From the NCBI GenBank assembly GCA_026708085.1, contig JAPOVP010000056.1, forward strand, positions 111,920 through 175,919: a stretch of DNA of 64,000 nt. The letters are read 5' to 3'. Source of the DNA: Caldilineaceae bacterium (lineage in GTDB: Bacteria; Chloroflexota; Anaerolineae; Caldilineales; Caldilineaceae). The translations under genes and the position numbers were made by a program. This document shows positions 60,164 through 64,000 of the stretch, piece after piece. Under the pieces are notes generated by a model. The model saw only the letters and a program-made list of their open reading frames with translations. It searched no databases and had not been told where the DNA came from. How positions within the stretch are numbered: the first letter of the stretch is position 1; every line of letters begins with the position of its first letter.

Positions 60164-61666
60164 ATGTATATGATTGGGATCGATACCTCGACGACGGCGA
60201 CGAAGTCGCTGATCATCGACGGTGATGGCGAGATTGCGGCGGTGGGCGCGGCGGAGTACCCGTTCGAGACGCCCCATCCGCTGTGGAGCGAACAGCACCC
60301 GGACCTGTGGTGGGACGGGACGGTGCAGAGCATACGCGCGGCGCTGGACCAGTCGGGCATCGATCCGGCGGCGGTGGCGGCGGTGGGCGTGAGCGGGCAG
60401 ATGCACGGGCTGGTGCTGCTCGACGCGGCGGGCGAACCGCTGCGGCCGGCGATCCTGTGGAACGACCAGCGCACGGGCAAGCAGTGCGATGACATGCGCC
60501 TGTGGCTGGGCAAAGAGAACCTGGTGCGCATCACCGGCAATGACGCGCTGACCGGCTTCACCGCGCCCAAGATTTTGTGGGTGAAGGAGAATGAGCCGGA
60601 GGTCTACAGCCGCGCGCGGCAGATTCTGCTGCCGAAAGACTATGTGCGCTACAAGCTGACCGGCGACTTCGCCACCGACAAGGCCGGCGCGGGCGGGACG
60701 GCGCTGCTGGAGCTGGCGACGCGCGAGTGGTCGCCGACGGTGCTGGCTGCGCTGGAGATTTCGCCCGAGCTGCTGCCGCCGACGCACGAGGGCACGGAGG
60801 TGACCGGGACTATCTCGGCAGAGGCGGCGCAGGCGACCGGTCTGCGTGCGGGTACGCCGGTGGTCGGCGGTGGGGGCGATCAGCCGGCGCAGGCGGTCGG
60901 CGTGGGCGCGATCGAGGAGGGCATCGTCGCGCTGACGCTGGGCACGTCGGGTGTTGTCTTCGCGACGGCGAACAAGCCGTTCTACGAGCCGGAGGGCCGG
61001 CTGCACGCCTTTCCGCACGCGCTGCCGCAGAAGTGGAACCTGATGGGCGTGATGCTCTCGGCCGCGGGCAGCCTGCGCTGGCACCGGGATACACTGGCGC
61101 CCGGCGTGGATTTCGACGAGCTGCTGGCGCCTGCCGCGGATGTGGCGGCCGGCAGCGAGGGGCTGCTCTTCCTGCCCTACCTGACCGGCGAGCGGACGCC
61201 GCACCCGGACCCGTTCGCGCGCGGCGCGTTCGTTGGGTTGACAGTGCGCCACGGGCTGCCGCACATGACGCGCGCGGTGCTCGAGGGGGTCGCGTTCGGG
61301 CTGCGGGATAGCTTCTCGCTGATGCAGGGGGTCGGTCTCGGCGTGATCCGGCAGGTGCGGGTCAGCGGCGGCGGCGCGCGCAGCCCGCTGTGGCGGCAGA
61401 TTCTGGCCGACGTGCTGGGCAGCGAGCTGGCGACGGTCAACTCGACCGAGGGCGCGGCCTACGGCGCGGCGCTGCTGGCGGGTGTCGGCGCGGGCGTCTG
61501 GCGCGACGGCGAGAGCGCGTGCGCGGCCACGATCCGCGTGACCGGCTCGACCGCGCCGAACGCGGCCGCGGTTGACGCATACAACAAGGCGTATGGCTTC
61601 TACGCGGGCCTCTACCCGGCGCTGCGGCCGACGTTCGACGGCCTGCGCCCGGAGAGTGAGGCGTGA
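60164..61666 (+). CDS. xylB: Xylulokinase
   Basis: 500 residues. FGGY-family carbohydrate kinase: phosphate loop MIGIDTSTTATKSLI, the substrate motif GVSGQMHGLVLLD, ILWNDQRTGKQC, KDYVRYKLTGDFATDKAGA, the ATP region VVGGGGDQPAQAVG and GGGARSPLWRQILADVLG. It phosphorylates D-xylulose to xylulose 5-phosphate for the pentose-phosphate pathway. Full-length, with the catalytic Asp in GGGGDQ. The 114-base gap to xylA is mostly 14-bp repeat, but the order is canonical. Confidence 0.95.
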   Translation: MYMIGIDTSTTATKSLIIDGDGEIAAVGAAEYPFETPHPLWSEQHPDLWWDGTVQSIRAALDQSGIDPAAVAAVGVSGQMHGLVLLDAAGEPLRPAILWNDQRTGKQCDDMRLWLGKENLVRITGNDALTGFTAPKILWVKENEPEVYSRARQILLPKDYVRYKLTGDFATDKAGAGGTALLELATREWSPTVLAALEISPELLPPTHEGTEVTGTISAEAAQATGLRAGTPVVGGGGDQPAQAVGVGAIEEGIVALTLGTSGVVFATANKPFYEPEGRLHAFPHALPQKWNLMGVMLSAAGSLRWHRDTLAPGVDFDELLAPAADVAAGSEGLLFLPYLTGERTPHPDPFARGAFVGLTVRHGLPHMTRAVLEGVAFGLRDSFSLMQGVGLGVIRQVRVSGGGARSPLWRQILADVLGSELATVNSTEGAAYGAALLAGVGAGVWRDGESACAATIRVTGSTAPNAAAVDAYNKAYGFYAGLYPALRPTFDGLRPESEA

Positions 61667-61725
61667 GAAGCAAGAGACCCTCTCTCCATTCCCTCCATTT
61701 TCTTGTCAAAGTCTGAGGAATCACT

Positions 61726-62946
61726 GTGCGGTCACAGCTGTTATACGCTGTCTACGTTCCGACCTTCATGCTCGCCTTCTGCATGGGTATGCTGTCGCTG
61801 CTGCTGCCGCTTTACGCGATCGACCTGGGCCTCTCCTTCAACCTGATCGGCCTGGTTGTGGCCGGCTACGGCATCGGCACGCTGATCGGCGACCTGCCGG
61901 CCGGCGCGATCCAAGACCGCCTCGGCAACCGTCCGTCGATGATCATCGGTTTATGCGTGATGGGGCTGGGGATGCTGGCGCTCAGCCGCTCGGAGCGGTT
62001 TCCGATGTTGTTGCTGTGCGGGATCGCGATCGGTGCCGGCGGCGCGCTGTGGAACGTGTCCCGTCATGCCTATCTGGCCAACAATACGCGCAACGACAGC
62101 CGCGGACGGGCGGTCTCATTTTTCGGCGGCGTCTACCGCATCGGTAGTTTCGCGGGACCGATCATCGGTGGATATCTCAGCGACGAGCTGGGCATGCGCA
62201 CCGTATTTGCCTTCTGCGGCGTTGTCACACTCCTGACGTTGACTCTCCCACTCCTGTTTGTGGATGACAGCCAGGCCGAACAGCCGGGTGAGCAGGGCAC
62301 GTCGATGGCCCTTTCCTACCGGCGCATGCTGACCTATGTGCGCAGCAATGTGTGGCTGTTGACCCCGGCAAGCTTCGGCACGATCTGTGCGCAGATGATC
62401 CGCGCCGGCCGCCAGATCATCATTCCTCTCTACGCCGCCACGGTCCTGCATCTCGACGTGGAGCAGATCGGCCTGGTGATGGGGATTGCGGCCGCGGTGG
62501 ACATGTCGATGTTCTATCCGGCCGGCTATGTGATGGACCGGTTTGGGCGCAAATTCGCGTATGTGCCTTCATTTCTGCTGCAGGCCGCGGGCATGGCGCT
62601 GGTCCCGTTTGCCGGCTCCTACGCCGCGCTGCTGGCGGCCACCTCACTGATCGGTTTCGGCAACGGGATCGGCTCCGGCACGATGCTGACGCTCGGCGCT
62701 GACATAGCGCCGCCGCAGGGTGAGGGGATGGGCGCGTTTCTGGGGCTGTGGCGGCTGCTGGGCGATACCGGTCAAACGGGCGGACCGATCGTCGTCGGCT
62801 CGATCGCGCAGGTGTTGGGCCTGGCGCCGTCGATCTATGTGATCGCGGTCTTTGGTCTGGGTGCGGCTTCGATCCTTGGGTTGTTTGTGCCGGAGACGCT
62901 GAAGAAGCCGTCGGCGGCCGGCGCGGAGCCGGCTGCGCTGGGGTAG
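61726..62946 (+). CDS. Major facilitator superfamily transporter
   Basis: 406 residues, twelve helices, GTG start. The loop motif is GDLPAGAIQDRLGNRPSMI between helices 2 and 3 and PAGYVMDRFGRKFAYVP in the second half. It is not close to the two MFS paralogues at 49829 and 51304. Placed 59 bases after xylB, it may import xylose or export a by-product. The C-terminus KKPSAAGAEPAALG is disordered. Confidence 0.87.
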   Translation: MRSQLLYAVYVPTFMLAFCMGMLSLLLPLYAIDLGLSFNLIGLVVAGYGIGTLIGDLPAGAIQDRLGNRPSMIIGLCVMGLGMLALSRSERFPMLLLCGIAIGAGGALWNVSRHAYLANNTRNDSRGRAVSFFGGVYRIGSFAGPIIGGYLSDELGMRTVFAFCGVVTLLTLTLPLLFVDDSQAEQPGEQGTSMALSYRRMLTYVRSNVWLLTPASFGTICAQMIRAGRQIIIPLYAATVLHLDVEQIGLVMGIAAAVDMSMFYPAGYVMDRFGRKFAYVPSFLLQAAGMALVPFAGSYAALLAATSLIGFGNGIGSGTMLTLGADIAPPQGEGMGAFLGLWRLLGDTGQTGGPIVVGSIAQVLGLAPSIYVIAVFGLGAASILGLFVPETLKKPSAAGAEPAALG

Positions 62947-63099
62947 GGGGGTGGATGGAGCGGCTCTTCGGGTCGAGACGAGATTCCTTGATTCGCTTTC
63001 CGTTGAGATGACAGGAGGGGATATTCCGGTGTAGAATCTCGAACAATATTTCTATATCGAGTGAAAAGACAAACAGTGACCAATCAAGGGGGGCATCTA

Positions 63100-63321
63100 G
63101 TGAAGAAAGGCAAGGTGAACAAAAAGCGACTGGACGAGATTCAGAGGGTCTACCGCTCCATGGGACTTGAGTCAGAGGAAGTCCGAAAGTATCTCGTCGG
63201 ATTGGGGAATTTGCCCAAGCAACCGGAACAGGAGAGGCCTGTCGTTTTTATAGAAGCTGGTATTGCATCCTACAGCCAGGGAGAGATGAAGAGTGCCGGA
63301 TTGGAACCAACTTCTGAATGA
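63100..63321 (+). CDS. Small basic hypothetical protein upstream of SDH-type protease
   Basis: 73 residues from GTG 63100, which has a GGGGGGC run as ribosome site; GTG 63061 is a longer option. The N-terminal half is a basic helix (KKGKVNKKRLDEIQRVYRSM), with GLESEEVRKYLVGLG; the rest is extended. I do not recognise the family. It overlaps the start of the protease gene by 29 bases in another frame, which argues it is real and linked to that protein. Confidence 0.6.
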   Translation: MKKGKVNKKRLDEIQRVYRSMGLESEEVRKYLVGLGNLPKQPEQERPVVFIEAGIASYSQGEMKSAGLEPTSE

Positions 63322-63958
63322 GATTAATGCTGCTGGAAGCACACATGACATTGTCCGTCGGCGTTACTTGAGCAAACTCCATGAGCTAACTGGCCGAAAT
63401 GTTATCATTTATTATTCGGGATGGTTACAGAAGCGGAACCTGGAGGGAGTAGAGGTAAACGATGCCGACAAGAACGGATTCATGACTGTAGTGCATCAAC
63501 TGGATCGCGGCAAGGGTTTGGACCTGATTCTGCATACGCCCGGAGGTGAAACAGCCGCCACTGAGTCCCTGGTAGATTACTTGCGTGCGATGTTCGGAAC
63601 TGACATTCGGGCTTTCGTACCTCAACTGGCTCTGTCAGCCGGCACCATGATAGCTTGCGCATGCAAGGTGATTTTCATGGGAAAACAGTCCAGTCTCGGC
63701 CCAATTGATCCGCAACTTGGGGGCATAGCGGCGCACGGGGTCGTGGAGGAGTTTGAACGCGCGCATAAAGAAATTAGTGAAGATCCAAGTAGGATTCCCG
63801 TCTGGCAGCCAATCATTGCCAAGTACCCACCTACATTCATTGGCGAGTGTGAGAAAGCGATTGAATGGTCCAATGAGATGGTTACCGAATGGCTCCAGTC
63901 TGGGATGTTCAAAGGTCCCGAAGAAGGAGCATCGCTGAATATGATTAGGGCTCGTTGA
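63293..63958 (+). pseudogene. Serine dehydrogenase proteinase/SppA-like protein, 3' truncated by an IS
   Basis: 221 residues; GTG start overlapping the upstream gene. Domain of the SDH_sah family (PF01972), a ClpP/SppA-fold serine protease: LDLILHTPGGETAATESLV, AFVPQLALSAGTMIACACKV (catalytic Ser in SAGT) and MGKQSSLGPIDPQLGG (catalytic Lys region). The family normally has about 280 residues; this one stops at MIRAR because its last 18 bases (63941-63958) run into an IS end. So about 60 C-terminal residues are lost. Core catalytic parts survive, so some activity is conceivable. Confidence 0.75.
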
Positions 63959-64000
63959 CATTTCGTTTGAGCCAGATCAGTGTAGAAGCAAAATGCAAGA
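63945..64000 (-). mobile_element. IS5-like element: transposase C-terminus, cut by window edge
   Basis: The minus strand ends LHFASTLIWLKRNVNEP with TAA at 63945-63947, the C-terminus of an IS5/IS4-type DDE transposase. The remainder lies beyond the window. GGGCTCGTTGACA next to it could be the terminal inverted repeat. It is 43/47 identical to the remnant at 31132. Insertion disrupts the protease gene at about 63940. Confidence 0.75.

Noticed and set aside
58883..61264. Long minus-strand open frame opposite xylA and xylB
   Set aside because: It covers two well-supported genes and the repeat between them; no motif of its own.

Overview
The window reads as a chromosomal segment of a GC-rich, free-living heterotrophic bacterium. 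RNase J, paired alpha- and beta-type glutamine synthetases, an FtsK/SpoIIIE translocase, many sugar ABC binding lipoproteins and frequent GTG/TTG starts suggest a Chloroflexota (Anaerolineae/Caldilineaceae-like) genome. That placement is inference; there is no rRNA or other phylogenetic marker to test it, and I see no tRNA, rRNA or CRISPR array.

Layout. 1-3564: two repeat proteins, an LRR protein cut by the left edge and a secreted TPR protein. 3862-8658: an accessory nuclease/defence patch with an MNT-HEPN pair, the decayed end of a restriction-type methylase, a small conserved protein, a PD-(D/E)XK protein, a NucS-like nuclease with a possible EVE/PUA-like tail, and a GIY-YIG protein. 8753-10009: an orphan branched-chain-amino-acid-type binding lipoprotein. 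10498-25143: a carbohydrate uptake and catabolism region with two ABC importers lacking ATPase genes, one permease being fused to a propeller-like extracytoplasmic domain. Among them lie a P450, two PhyH-type dioxygenases, an amidohydrolase, a Gfo/Idh/MocA dehydrogenase and a RhaM mutarotase. 25888-38425: surface and accessory genes, namely an SH3b protein, an acyltransferase-antitoxin fusion without a normal start codon, an IS remnant, a glycine-betaine-type binding protein, a five-repeat secreted protein and a molybdopterin oxidoreductase. 39210-54143: mostly housekeeping genes (two glutamine synthetases, RNase J, FtsK), then a haloalkane-dehalogenase-like hydrolase, a LolA-like/MFS pair with its partly decayed duplicate, and a sulfatase. 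54157-62946: an aminotransferase, VapBC, and a second sugar cluster (Gfo/Idh, RhaM, amidohydrolase, XylA, XylB, MFS). 63100-64000: a small gene and a serine protease gene cut short by an insertion sequence that runs off the right edge.

How it fits together. The sugar clusters suggest import of oligosaccharides or monosaccharides. They share a mutarotase, dehydrogenase and amidohydrolase trio that would fit lactone-forming oxidation of deoxysugars, and xylose isomerase plus xylulokinase feed pentoses to the pentose-phosphate pathway. The sulfatase and dioxygenases could trim decorated substrates.

Most striking sequence-level signals: (i) degenerate heptanucleotide arrays, often forming long fold-backs, in at least 14 intergenic gaps; (ii) an ftsK promoter overlapped by a GAAC-N4-GTTC LexA/DinR-type box; (iii) a promoter and a terminator-like hairpin in the RNase J leader; (iv) a fossil of a duplicated LolA-like gene in front of the second MFS gene; (v) the permease and acyltransferase fusions; (vi) the nuclease patch.
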